A stretch of 64,000 nt of DNA from Clostridia bacterium. GTDB taxonomy: Bacteria; Bacillota; Clostridia; Lachnospirales; Anaerotignaceae. The stretch spans positions 62,001 through 126,000 of the forward strand of contig JALCQR010000009.1 of assembly GCA_022651385.1 (NCBI GenBank). The letters are read 5' to 3'. Shown piece by piece: positions 43,255 to 51,778 of this stretch. A program made the translations under genes and the position numbers. The notes beneath the pieces were generated by a model. The model did no database searches. It was not told where the DNA came from and saw only the letters and a program-made list of their open reading frames with translations. Numbering within the stretch: the stretch's first letter is position 1; every line of letters starts with the position of its first letter.

Positions 43255-44324
43255 GGGATAAAATTCACTATGAACAGGATGAGCGTGTAAAACGAAAGAA
43301 CATAGGCTTGAGGGAATTTGCCATTACCTTTGTTGTAATGGTTTTCCTTGTAGGTATTCAGACCGGGCTGCTGGTTTTGCCTGCCTTTAACGCGTTAAAC
43401 TCTATTGCCCAAATCATTATTATCATGAGCTATTGGGCCATCGTGGCATTCTTGTTCAGCTTTTTGACTAACTGGCAGATAAGGCAAAATTACGATAAGC
43501 CGATGCGTAAGCTGGGCAGCGCGGCAAAAAAAGTGGCACAGGGGGATTTTTCAGTCTATGTGGAACCAATCCATACCGCCGATAAATACGACTACATTGA
43601 CGTCATGTTTATGGATTTCAATACAATGGTACAAGAACTCGGCAGCATCGAGACACTGAAGAACGATTTTGTCTCCAATGTCTCCCACGAGATAAAAACG
43701 CCACTGGCGGTCATTCGGAACTACACAATGGCACTTAGAAACAAGAAACTGCCTCTGGAAACCCAAGAGGCGTACATGGATACAATTATAAGCGCAACCG
43801 ACAATCTTACTGCTTTGGTAACGAATATTCTTAAGCTGAACAAGCTGGAGAATCAGGAAATCGAGTCGGTAGCCGAGCCGTATGATGTATGCGACCAACT
43901 CTGCCAATGTGCGCTGCAATTTGAATCACTGTGGGAAGGAAAAGAAATTACCTTCCAAGCGGACATTGAAGATAAGGCCACGATAAACGCCGACCGCAAT
44001 ATGCTGGAAATTGTCTGGAACAATCTCCTTTCCAACGCCCTCAAGTTCACGCCCCCCGGAGGCGAAGTGATGCTGTCGCAAACCTCGGACGATGAGGTGA
44101 TTACCGTATCAGTTTCGGACACAGGCTGTGGGATGGACGCTGAAACACTTAAGCATATTTTTGATAAGTTCTATCAAGGCGATACTTCCCACTCTGGCGA
44201 GGGAAACGGTCTTGGCCTTGCTCTGGCACACAGGGTCATTGAGAAGGTGGGCGGGACTTTATCGGTTGCGAGCCAGCCGGGTAAGGGCAGCACGTTTACG
44301 GTAACAATACCAATTAGATTATGA
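43251..44324 (+). CDS. Sensor histidine kinase
   Basis: A 357-residue kinase with two membrane helices (about 24-45 and 52-76) and almost no outer loop between them, so it probably senses in or at the membrane. A HAMP domain follows, then the phospho-His motif NVSHEIKTPLAVI (about 145-157), the N-box NADRNMLEIVWNNLLSNALKF and the ATP-binding DTGCGM and GNGLGLAL. Short-loop kinases of this form often pair with envelope-stress transport systems. Confidence 0.93.
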   Translation: MRDKIHYEQDERVKRKNIGLREFAITFVVMVFLVGIQTGLLVLPAFNALNSIAQIIIIMSYWAIVAFLFSFLTNWQIRQNYDKPMRKLGSAAKKVAQGDFSVYVEPIHTADKYDYIDVMFMDFNTMVQELGSIETLKNDFVSNVSHEIKTPLAVIRNYTMALRNKKLPLETQEAYMDTIISATDNLTALVTNILKLNKLENQEIESVAEPYDVCDQLCQCALQFESLWEGKEITFQADIEDKATINADRNMLEIVWNNLLSNALKFTPPGGEVMLSQTSDDEVITVSVSDTGCGMDAETLKHIFDKFYQGDTSHSGEGNGLGLALAHRVIEKVGGTLSVASQPGKGSTFTVTIPIRL

Positions 44325-44358
44325 AAAGCAGAATGGTTGCTGTCTATAGAGGGATGTG

Positions 44359-45558
44359 ATGAGGCTGTTTAAGAAAATGTGGATTTTTAATTGGATATAT
44401 CCATTGCTTATTGGAACTATCCTTGTGCTTGGATTTCTGAATAACGCCTGGTTTGAAATCATCTGTGCAGTTTGCGCAGCGTTATTTTGGCTTATACAGT
44501 TGAGACTTACCATCCTATTGAAAAAGGGTAAAGATATTCAAAATAAGCAATGTAAACCAATCGGCTTTTTTATGTTGCCGCCGTCGGCAGGGATTATTGC
44601 CGTTGGGGTTTTACTCATTTTCTGGCCGTTCTCAGTGATGCCGGTTCCAATGACCTATGGTACTGTTGGCATTTCAGTCGTTTTGTTTGCCTGCCTGCTT
44701 ATTCAAATGATAATCCTTACAAAGGACGTCTCTCTGGCCGGACGATTCCTGCGTATGACGCTTGGAGCGGCTATGTCAGTGCCGCTGTCCATTGCCCTTA
44801 CGTTGATTTTATATATGGCCAAAACGGATGAAGCCGTCACACTCAGTTGCATGTCTGTCGGAATTTTCGGTGCCGCGGCACTTTTAATTTCTGTGAATAT
44901 TGCGATGGTCTCCTTGTGTGAATACAAGAGCACCAGGGACAGTATAAAAACAATTTCAGCTTTGATAAAGCACAGAAAACTTGTTTTTACGCGCATTACA
45001 ATTTTAAAGGATGCCTTCCTTGTTGTAAGTAAAACATCTATCAGTGTTATTTCTCTATCTTTTTTCATGTTCGCAAACGCTTTGTACAGTGCCGGCATGG
45101 GCGTCGCACGCTTCTACGCCGTGAGGATGCACAATCAGGACAGAGCGCAGCAGGTCAAAAGCTATCGCTTTGTTGGCATCATTATTTCTTCTGCGAGTAT
45201 TTGTTACGTCATCTATTCGGTGCGCCTATTCGGCGGCGGTAAAACAAAGCCTTATTCTATGTACATTGCTCTCGTAATTGCGCTCTATACCTTCGTGGAA
45301 TTCGGAATAAACATCTGCGATGCATTCCGTCTGCGTAAAAGCAAAGCACTTGAAGCCAAAGCTCTGCGGGCGATAAGTCTGTCATCTACATTGCTCTGCT
45401 TTGTGTTGACGCAGACAGCAATCATGTCATTCGCGTCAGAGTGTAACAACAGCTTTGCCAATGCCCTCGCCGGGGTTATGTTCGGTGGACTGGCTGCCCT
45501 CGTGGGATTGTATATTATTGTGGACAGCTTTTTTCAAAAGAAAGTTTCTGCGCCCTAA
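44359..45558 (+). CDS. Polytopic membrane protein of unknown function
   Basis: A 399-residue protein with about ten hydrophobic segments spread over the whole length and a cytosolic stretch around 190-215 (CEYKSTRDSIKTISALIKHRK). I do not recognise a family. It follows the kinase by 34 bases with AGAGGG, so it belongs to the two-component operon and may be its output or its sensor partner. GTG 44356 is an alternative start. Confidence 0.6.
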   Translation: MRLFKKMWIFNWIYPLLIGTILVLGFLNNAWFEIICAVCAALFWLIQLRLTILLKKGKDIQNKQCKPIGFFMLPPSAGIIAVGVLLIFWPFSVMPVPMTYGTVGISVVLFACLLIQMIILTKDVSLAGRFLRMTLGAAMSVPLSIALTLILYMAKTDEAVTLSCMSVGIFGAAALLISVNIAMVSLCEYKSTRDSIKTISALIKHRKLVFTRITILKDAFLVVSKTSISVISLSFFMFANALYSAGMGVARFYAVRMHNQDRAQQVKSYRFVGIIISSASICYVIYSVRLFGGGKTKPYSMYIALVIALYTFVEFGINICDAFRLRKSKALEAKALRAISLSSTLLCFVLTQTAIMSFASECNNSFANALAGVMFGGLAALVGLYIIVDSFFQKKVSAP

Positions 45559-45596
45559 TAGGAACTTTTAAATTAAACCTATGTTTAGAATATGTA

Positions 45597-45640
45597 AGCA
45601 GGCTGACGCTTTATAAAAGAGTCAGCCTGCTCTTTTTTTT
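45597..45640 (+). terminator. Terminator of the two-component operon
   Basis: A perfect AGCAGGCTGAC / GTCAGCCTGCT stem followed by CT8. Confidence 0.95.
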
Positions 45641-45685
45641 ATTCAAAAAATATGGTTTACTTTTTTAATATTTTACAAACAATTC

Positions 45686-45703
45686 TCAAGCATTTTTCAA
45701 ACA
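45686..45703 (+). promoter_or_regulatory. Candidate response-regulator site 2
   Basis: TCAAGCA (45686-45692) and TCAAACA (45697-45703), 11-base period, as in the regulator's own promoter. No clear gene starts directly downstream; an AAGGAG (45763-45768) without a usable start may mark a lost gene. Confidence 0.5.
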
Positions 45704-45895
45704 AAAGCAAGGTAGTCTTACATCACAGTGAAAGAGAAAATCTTACGCCAGTGTACAATATTAAGGAGATTATAATTATCGGACGCTCACTGTAACGTAT
45801 ACGGGTAAGTTCACCGCGTAATCGAGGGATAATAGGATTTGCCCGCTTATTCAGAGAGAACGTCTTTCGCATAATTCAATTCAAATTAATATTTC

Positions 45896-45939
45896 TCAAA
45901 CATTATTTCAACAACTCGTAAATATCCCATCGTTATAAT
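45896..45939 (+). promoter_or_regulatory. Candidate response-regulator site 3 and promoter of the epimerase gene
   Basis: TCAAACA (45896-45902) and TTCAACA (45907-45913), 11-base period, then TATAAT (45934-45939) 31 bases before the next start codon. Confidence 0.6.
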
Positions 45940-45970
45940 AACAACATCATAAAGACTTGGAGGAAAAAAC

Positions 45971-46993
45971 ATGAAAAACACATTATATCTTCTTACCGGT
46001 GCGGCTGGATTTCTTGGCAGCAGCGTATGCCATCAGCTTTTGGAGCGCGGAGACAAGGTTCGGGCATTTGTACTGACCGGTGACAAATCCGTGAAATATA
46101 TTCCCAAGGAAGTCGAACTCTGTGAAGGCGACCTATGTGATTTAGCTGCCGTGAATCGGTTCTTCACTATCCCCGCAGGCATGGAGTCCGTTGTCATCCA
46201 TTGCGCCAGCATGGTAACGGTAAACCCTGATTTTAATCAGAAGCTTATCGACGTCAATGTGGGCGGAACGCAGAACATTATTATTGCCTGTCTCGATCAT
46301 ACTGAGTGCAAAAAGCTGGTTTATGTCAGCAGTACAGGCGCCATTCCCGAGTTACCCAAGGGTAAGAAAATAAAAGAGGTTAATCAGTTTGACCCGGAAA
46401 AAGTAGTAGGCTGGTACAGCCGCACCAAAGCGATGGCCTCCCAGAAAGTACTGGATGCGGTCAGAGAGTGCGGGATGAACGCCTGCATCGTTCATCCCAG
46501 CGGTATCCTCGGCCCTAACGACTACGCCGTTGGAGAGGTAACTAAAACGATCATTCAAATCGTCAATGGCGAAATGCCCATTGGTATTCAGGGCTCATTC
46601 AATCTTTGCGATGTGCGAGATCTCGCTCACGGCTGTATTATGGCCGCAGATAAGGGACGCAAGGGAGAATGCTATATTCTCGGCAACGAGGAGGTTACGC
46701 TTAAGGAGATGTGCCGGATACTCCAAAGCGACCTCGGGTGCAAGCCGATAAAATTCTATCTTCCCCTTGGCATCGCCAGTTTTATTGCCAAGAGAATGGA
46801 AAAGAAAGCGAAAAAGGGTGGGAAGCAGCCGATTATGACCAGTTTTTCTGTCTACAACCTTGCCCGCAATAACTCCTTCGACTACAGCAAGGCTAAAAAG
46901 GAATTAGGATATAAAACACGTTCTTATGAAGAAACACTGCATGATGAAGCACAGTGGCTTAAACGTGAGGGCAAAATTCAAGCTACTGACTGA
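45971..46993 (+). CDS. NAD-dependent epimerase/dehydratase family protein (extended SDR)
   Basis: A 340-residue extended short-chain dehydrogenase. The nucleotide motif is LTGAAGFLGSSV (GxxGxxG), the catalytic pair is in WYSRTKAMAS (Y-x-x-x-K) with an upstream VYVSSTGA serine, and HPSGILGPNDY is typical of the dihydroflavonol reductase-like branch. It probably reduces or epimerises a small or lipid-linked substrate. A candidate site of the neighbouring response regulator lies upstream. TTGGAGG precedes the start. Confidence 0.85.
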   Translation: MKNTLYLLTGAAGFLGSSVCHQLLERGDKVRAFVLTGDKSVKYIPKEVELCEGDLCDLAAVNRFFTIPAGMESVVIHCASMVTVNPDFNQKLIDVNVGGTQNIIIACLDHTECKKLVYVSSTGAIPELPKGKKIKEVNQFDPEKVVGWYSRTKAMASQKVLDAVRECGMNACIVHPSGILGPNDYAVGEVTKTIIQIVNGEMPIGIQGSFNLCDVRDLAHGCIMAADKGRKGECYILGNEEVTLKEMCRILQSDLGCKPIKFYLPLGIASFIAKRMEKKAKKGGKQPIMTSFSVYNLARNNSFDYSKAKKELGYKTRSYEETLHDEAQWLKREGKIQATD

Positions 46994-47127
46994 CAAAATA
47001 AAAGCATGCACAGACAGGCTTTCGTATTTAAAATTAATAGAACTCAAACAGTATTTATACAATACGCAATTAATCAGACGGTAATATAAGCATCAAGTAA
47101 ATAAGTAAATTTAAGGAGATAATGAAT

Positions 47128-47496
47128 ATGAAAAAAAGCAATTTCGTTGCAATGATCCTGGGTACCATAGGAATCATCTTCGCTGGCATTGGCATGTGTA
47201 TGTGTCTGCTGCCGGAGTGGAACGCCTTTAAGCCCGGTGTGGTAATGGGCTGTGTTGGACTTATAATATTGCTTATCATGGTAGCTGTTTGGCGTAAGAT
47301 GGAAAACAAAGCACCCATACGTATGTCGGGAAAGACCATCGCAACCGTTTTTGTCAGCGTTGTCGGTGCCCTGCTTCTCGGATTTGGTATGTGTTTGGTC
47401 ATGGTATGGAGCAACTTGGTACTCGGTATTATCATTGGCATCGCGGGCATTATCCTGCTGCTTGCCCTTATCCCGCTCATTAAGGGGCTGAAATAA
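47128..47496 (+). CDS. Small membrane protein, four predicted helices
   Basis: A 122-residue protein with hydrophobic segments at about 5-24, 36-52, 72-90 and 96-116. No known family recognised. ATG 47128 is nine bases from AAGGAG; the ATG at 47122 is only three bases away. First of three genes in tandem; a weak TCAAACA repeat (47044-47061) lies upstream, so it may belong to the two-component regulon. Confidence 0.65.
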   Translation: MKKSNFVAMILGTIGIIFAGIGMCMCLLPEWNAFKPGVVMGCVGLIILLIMVAVWRKMENKAPIRMSGKTIATVFVSVVGALLLGFGMCLVMVWSNLVLGIIIGIAGIILLLALIPLIKGLK

Positions 47497-47510
47497 ATAG
47501 GAGGATTGTT

Positions 47511-47741
47511 ATGAATAAGTTTATTAAAACAAACAAGAAAATTGAAAAGGCTGTGGTTTCCGGCTATCAAGCAATAGAAGACGGAGTGGTTGGATCCTAC
47601 CAAAAAATCGAGGACGGAGTGGTCGGGAGCTATAAAAAGATTGAAAATAAGTTTGTCGAGGCTTTCCTGACACCGGACGATGATGCTCAAGATAAGACCG
47701 ATTCCGGTGTAAACAATCAGAATGATGAAAAGGTAGTGTAA
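47511..47741 (+). CDS. Small protein with 11-residue amphipathic repeats
   Basis: A 76-residue protein. After a basic start come three 11-residue units, VVSGYQAIEDG, VVGSYQKIEDG and VVGSYKKIENK, then a FVEAF end and an acidic tail. Hendecad repeats of this kind form long amphipathic helices lying on membranes. No family assigned. It lies 15 bases after the membrane-protein gene with AGGAGG. A co-acting membrane-stress role with its neighbours is inferred only from context. Confidence 0.65.
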   Translation: MNKFIKTNKKIEKAVVSGYQAIEDGVVGSYQKIEDGVVGSYKKIENKFVEAFLTPDDDAQDKTDSGVNNQNDEKVV

Positions 47742-47747
47742 AGTAGA

Positions 47748-48281
47748 ATGAGTGAAAATACCGTGAACGGGAATAGTTTTACCGGGTATGAGTACAAAAG
47801 TATCACGGTAGACTGCAATATGGAATCCATGTATGCTGACGGCTATCAAAACTTCGGCTGGATATTGGAAGGCACATCCAAGCCACAGGCCGGCGTCAAC
47901 ACGATTGCCTTGAAATTCAAGCGTGACCGAAAAATTCGGAATAAGGCGGAACTTACCCGCCTGCAGCGTCAGTTCGATGCCTGTGCCTCAGAAATCACGC
48001 GCATGGAGAAATCGAAAAACTCTCATGCGATGGTGGTAGCTTTAATTGTCGGCTTGATTGGGACGGTTTTCCTTGCAGGAGCGACATTCGCCTGTCTTGG
48101 CGGTCTGATTGTTCTGTGCATCGTTCTGGCTCTCCCAGGCTTTATTGGCTGGATTCTTCCGTATTTTCTGTATCACTCAACTTACGACAAGCAAGCCGAA
48201 AAGGTCAATCCGTTGATTGATAAAAAGCAAGATGAAATTTATGAAGTATGTGAGCGCGCAAACGCTCTGCTTGGAAACTAA
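47748..48281 (+). CDS. Membrane protein with N-terminal soluble domain, unknown function
   Basis: A 177-residue protein with a soluble beta-rich start (about 1-65), a helical segment (about 66-95), two close membrane helices (about 97-145) and a soluble C-terminal helix. It starts seven bases after the repeat protein gene. No family recognised. The GC content and codon use resemble the other genes of the block. Confidence 0.6.
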   Translation: MSENTVNGNSFTGYEYKSITVDCNMESMYADGYQNFGWILEGTSKPQAGVNTIALKFKRDRKIRNKAELTRLQRQFDACASEITRMEKSKNSHAMVVALIVGLIGTVFLAGATFACLGGLIVLCIVLALPGFIGWILPYFLYHSTYDKQAEKVNPLIDKKQDEIYEVCERANALLGN

Positions 48282-48478
48282 AAGAGAAGGGAAACACAAT
48301 AAAAAGTTGTACAAAGAAACAATCAGCAACTTTGTGCTGGAAAAGGCAATAAACTACATCTCGAGCAACCTGAGACCAATCTTGCTATTTTTTAATCAAA
48401 CCCCACCGGAATATTTAATCCATCCTTTCTGCTTTTGGCCAACATGTACCAAAGTGAGAACTATCCTAATACAAAAAT

Positions 48479-48510
48479 ACCGCCTATTTTGTCAAATTTG
48501 GCGGTGTTTT
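48479..48510 (+). terminator. Terminator after the membrane-protein trio
   Basis: ACCGCC and GGCGGT around a 15-base loop, followed by GTTTTG. Bases 48282-48478 contain no supported gene. Confidence 0.7.
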
Positions 48511-48544
48511 GTATGATTGCTCATATTTTATTTTGATATTTTTT

Positions 48545-48679
48545 TTAAACATCATTGTTTTTAACTGATTTTTTCTTGAGATTTCTGTTTTGGTTTTTAT
48601 TTTCCTCCGTTATAGGGGTTTGATGATTGCATTTTTCCATTCTTGATTTTTTATTGTCTGGCTGACTGTCTTTTGGCAT
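48545..48679 (-). CDS. Small charged protein, 44 residues
   Basis: MPKDSQPDNKKSRMEKCNHQ and so on to KKKSVKNNDV, highly charged and probably disordered. A GAGGTGG site lies five bases before the ATG, the same style of leader as its small neighbours. Together with the genes at 48759 and 49069 it makes a cluster of three tiny genes. Not a recognised family. Confidence 0.5.
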   Translation of the reverse strand: MPKDSQPDNKKSRMEKCNHQTPITEENKNQNRNLKKKSVKNNDV

Positions 48680-48758
48680 TTTACCACCTCAAATATATTA
48701 TTTTCAAACTGCCTAAATTAAATGCTAAAATCTCTTAAATTTTAAGAAAAAATTTATT

Positions 48759-48941
48759 TTATTTTATAAGATCATTTACAATTTTTGCCATATCTTCTTT
48801 TGAACGAGCACTATGAGAGCGCTGAATAACTTGGTTTCTTGAAGCATCGTCAAGTGAGTAAAAAACATTCATGGCTTTAGTATTATCGGAAAGTGCCAAG
48901 CCAAGACCTACAGGTATTCCTTTATTATCAAGCAAGCTCAT
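48759..48941 (-). CDS. Small conserved protein, 60 residues (paralogue of 59850-60032)
   Basis: MSLLDNKGIPVGLGLALSDN...VFYSLDDASRNQVIQRSH then ARSKEDM and a short helix. About two thirds of residues agree with the 60-residue protein at 59850. The G-L-G-x-A-L...SKEDM pattern is common among small Lachnospiraceae proteins of unknown function. The leader TTTGAGGTGATAAA is shared by both copies, as is an upstream GAATA-N18-ATACTA pair (48958-48986) that resembles a forespore sigma-factor promoter. That would make it spore-specific, an unproven idea. Confidence 0.75.
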   Translation of the reverse strand: MSLLDNKGIPVGLGLALSDNTKAMNVFYSLDDASRNQVIQRSHSARSKEDMAKIVNDLIK

Positions 48942-49068
48942 TTTATCACCTCAAAAATAGTATTGTAAGCAAAGTGAATTTTATTCAAATTTATATATAT
49001 ATTATTTTATCAGGTTTTTATGTATAATATTATTTGTTTGGCCTAAAATAAATTTGAGGTGTTTAATT

Positions 49069-49206
49069 ATGCTTGAAAACGAAAAATACGAGGATAAGCG
49101 ATTTAAAGATAAGTTTAACAATGAAACAAATTCTAAAAAAGTAAAGAATCAAAATGAAACACACAATTCGCGAAAAGAAGGTCTCGGCCCGAATACAAAA
49201 AGATAA
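49069..49206 (+). CDS. Small hydrophilic protein, 45 residues
   Basis: MLENEKYEDKRFKDKFNNET... ending GLGPNTKR; very basic, with no hydrophobic core. It is divergent from the 60-residue gene and has TTTGAGGTG nine bases upstream. The equivalent position beside the second paralogue holds another hydrophilic small gene (60218), so the two loci share an arrangement even though these partners are not clearly similar. Confidence 0.6.
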   Translation: MLENEKYEDKRFKDKFNNETNSKKVKNQNETHNSRKEGLGPNTKR

Positions 49207-49336
49207 AAAATACTTGAAAAAAGTATCTTGGCGTTTTTCCTTACATCGAAAAGAACTTTATTGGGTGCCGACAAAAATCAATTTATTTTGATTTTGCACT
49301 ATGTAATTTAGTATGGTTTAAATAAAAAATAATTAC

Positions 49337-49382
49337 AAAAAAGCCTATAATCATTGGAAACAAATGGTTATAGGCTTTTTTG
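49337..49382. terminator. Bidirectional terminator before the GntR gene
   Basis: AAGCCTATAATCATT pairs with AATGGTTATAGGCTT, with A and T tracts on either side. Confidence 0.88.
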
Positions 49383-49433
49383 ATTTTGACATATTTTTTT
49401 ATTTTGTTTTACCAAAATATACCATAAAACGTG

Positions 49434-50141
49434 TCATTTAATTGAAATTATTTTTTTAACGTCCGGTAGTGAAAAACGCCGGTTTTCCTGCATACGCAAT
49501 GCTTCCTGATAATTTATATCTTTTGCAGCTTCAAGGTGATTTACTATTGCGCCGTAGGCCTCATAGGGAGTTGAATTTTTTATTTTATCTAGTATTTTTT
49601 TATGTGCTTCCAGCATTGATGTTTCTGAATTAGAATTTTTTACGGCGGCAACAGAATGTGTAAAAAGCTGATAAAGATGCTTTTTGAAGAACTGATCAAA
49701 GTTACTGTTTTCCATATGGCATATAAGTTTCATATGAAAATCCTGGTCGACTTTTACTATATCGTGAAGATCGCTATCGTTTTCAAAAAGCTCCTCCTGT
49801 CTTTTGACACACTTTTCAAGCTGTTTTATTACTTGCATTTCTTTTTTGTTTTTCTTGTTTCTTGTAAGTACAAAAGAACAATAACCCTCAATTGCACATC
49901 TAACCTGAAAGATATTAAGAATTTCATCCGGAGCAAGAATATGTATTGAAAAACCTTTGTTTGGTATTACATCTATGAGTCCCTCTGCAGAAAGCATTCT
50001 TACGGCATCTCTTATGGGCGTTCTTGAAAAACCGAGTGTCTGAGCAATTTTTGTTTCAGAATATATGACATTGCGCTCGAGTTTTTCGTTGAATATCATA
50101 TTGTACAGTATCTGGTATGCGGTGCTGTTTAAATTATCCAA
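49434..50141 (-). CDS. GntR/FCD-family regulator of the ABC operon
   Basis: A 235-residue regulator. The winged helix (about 5-70) includes YSETKIAQTLGFSRTPIRDAVRML and the wing VIPNKGFSIHIL. The FCD domain (about 80-215) has the DQDFHMKLICHMEN and LEAHKKIL ligand residues. TTG at 50141 is chosen as start because AAAGGAG lies seven bases upstream; the longer frame lacks a site. It is divergent from a transporter operon whose promoter carries a 14-base palindrome, its likely operator. Confidence 0.85.
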   Translation of the reverse strand: MDNLNSTAYQILYNMIFNEKLERNVIYSETKIAQTLGFSRTPIRDAVRMLSAEGLIDVIPNKGFSIHILAPDEILNIFQVRCAIEGYCSFVLTRNKKNKKEMQVIKQLEKCVKRQEELFENDSDLHDIVKVDQDFHMKLICHMENSNFDQFFKKHLYQLFTHSVAAVKNSNSETSMLEAHKKILDKIKNSTPYEAYGAIVNHLEAAKDINYQEALRMQENRRFSLPDVKKIISIK

Positions 50142-50416
50142 CAGAATTCTCCTTTCTTTTAAAATTAATGAAACATAATTCATCCGACGTATTACGATAG
50201 TCAATTTCTATGTATTAAATAATAGCATTTTCTCTAAAAATATGCAAGCAGTAAAAAAATTACTATACATACATAATAGATAAATATAAAATAAAATAAA
50301 TGTCATATTAGTTAATATATACTATTAAATTGGTCACATAATAGGCAATGAAATGTTGGATTTTACAATAAAATGCATATAAAACAATAATTAATTGCCA
50401 AAAAAATATAAACTGA

Positions 50417-50445
50417 TTGACCGGTATACCGGTGTGTAGTATAAT
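50417..50445 (+). promoter_or_regulatory. ABC operon promoter with palindromic operator
   Basis: TTGACC, 17 bases, TATAAT. ACCGGTATACCGGT (50420-50433) is a perfect 14-base palindrome overlapping the -35 and spacer; its GTATAC core suits a GntR-family dimer. The rest of 50142-50416 is A+T-rich without a gene. Confidence 0.85.
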
Positions 50446-50483
50446 TATTTCACAATAAAAAATATTTAATTGGAGGGGATTTT

Positions 50484-51656
50484 ATGAAAAAGCATTTTAG
50501 AAAATTGATGTCCGGGGCTTTGGTTTTAACTATGGCTGCTGCCCTTGCCGGATGTGGATCTACAAGCACATCAAGCAAAGCTGCTTCGTCAGGTTCATCA
50601 AGCTCAGCAGGTTCATCACAGGGCTCGTCGGCTGTATCCTCGTCCGCTTCCGCTTCATCAAGCTCAACAGCAGAGGCAGATTCTGAGGGAGACATAATTA
50701 AAAAGGGTGACTATGTTATTGGTCTTTCAAATTCCTATTTTGGAAATACATGGAGAAAACAAATGGCTTCAGATTTTGAAGACGTTGCTAAAGAAGCCAA
50801 AAGTGAAGGGATTATATCAGATTACGAAATACAAAACGGCGATAATACTGTAAATGCACAAATTCAGCAAATAAACAGCTTTATATTAAAAGGTGTTGAC
50901 GCTATTATTATTGACGCAGCATCTCCTACGGCTATAAACAGCGTTCTTGAAAAAGCTATGAAAGCCGGAATAGTTGTAGTTGCATTTGACTGCACACTTG
51001 AGGATGATAAAATACCTCAGGTAGTATTTGATTTTAATGACTTTGGTGAAACACGTGTAAACGATATTGCAGATATTCTCGGTGTAGGAACAGACAAACC
51101 TATAAATGTTGTTGAAGTAAGAGGACTTGAAGGAACATCGGCTGAAACAGGTATGCACGACGGCGTTGCCGCAGGTCTTAAAGCACATCCTAATTTCAAT
51201 GTTGTAGGTACTGTATATGGCTCATTCTCTGCAACAGCAACACAGGAAGAACTTTCTAAGATACTTCCTTCTCTTCCTAAAGTTGACGCTGTAATCACAC
51301 AGTGCGGAGGTGACTCATACGGCGCAGTTCAGGCTTTTGAACAGAGCGGAAAAGACATGCCTCTTATACTTGGAGACAATGGTGCTGAATATATCGATTG
51401 GTGGAAACAGCAGTCAGAAAAAGATCCAAACTTTAAAGCCATAAGCCGTTCAACATCTCCATCTGTATGTCAGGTAGCCTTCTGGGCAGCATTATATGCT
51501 CTTAACGGCGGACAGATTCCGCAGAAAATGGTTTGCAACTTTGCTACCATTTCTCAGGATGTCCTTCCAAGTGTAAACGATATGCCTGCTGGTTCAATGT
51601 ATTCTCCTGCATATAGTTGGGATTGGACATATGAAAACATACTTAATAAAAAATAA
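50484..51656 (+). CDS. Sugar-type ABC transporter substrate-binding lipoprotein
   Basis: A 390-residue lipoprotein: signal peptide with lipobox LAGC (Cys about 24), a 50-residue Ser/Ala-rich linker, then a periplasmic-binding-protein type 1 fold of the ribose/galactose family (YVIGLSNSYFGNTWRKQM, GVDAIIIDAASPTAINSVLEKA, VITQCGGDSYGAVQAFEQSG). It should capture a sugar, polyol or related ligand. GGAGGGG precedes the ATG. A hairpin behind the gene should favour its high expression over the transporter. Confidence 0.92.
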   Translation: MKKHFRKLMSGALVLTMAAALAGCGSTSTSSKAASSGSSSSAGSSQGSSAVSSSASASSSSTAEADSEGDIIKKGDYVIGLSNSYFGNTWRKQMASDFEDVAKEAKSEGIISDYEIQNGDNTVNAQIQQINSFILKGVDAIIIDAASPTAINSVLEKAMKAGIVVVAFDCTLEDDKIPQVVFDFNDFGETRVNDIADILGVGTDKPINVVEVRGLEGTSAETGMHDGVAAGLKAHPNFNVVGTVYGSFSATATQEELSKILPSLPKVDAVITQCGGDSYGAVQAFEQSGKDMPLILGDNGAEYIDWWKQQSEKDPNFKAISRSTSPSVCQVAFWAALYALNGGQIPQKMVCNFATISQDVLPSVNDMPAGSMYSPAYSWDWTYENILNKK

Positions 51657-51682
51657 AGCATTTTAGACATAAACATGCCCTC

Positions 51683-51715
51683 GCCGCAGTTACGGAATAT
51701 TTTCTGTACTGCGGC
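51683..51715 (+). other. Intercistronic hairpin between binding protein and transporter
   Basis: GCCGCAGT and ACTGCGGC enclose a 17-base loop followed by AAATTTTAG. TTTTAGACATAA flanks it on both sides (51661-51672 and 51719-51730). It acts as a weak terminator or mRNA-end protector. Confidence 0.75.
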
Positions 51716-51778
51716 AAATTTTAGACATAATTTGCCATAAAAAGGGTTTAACGACAATTTTTTAAGGAGGAATACTTT

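Noticed and set aside
48217-48516. 99-codon plus-strand frame overlapping the end of the membrane-protein trio
   Set aside because: Begins inside the preceding gene in another frame, runs through a terminator and has no family resemblance.
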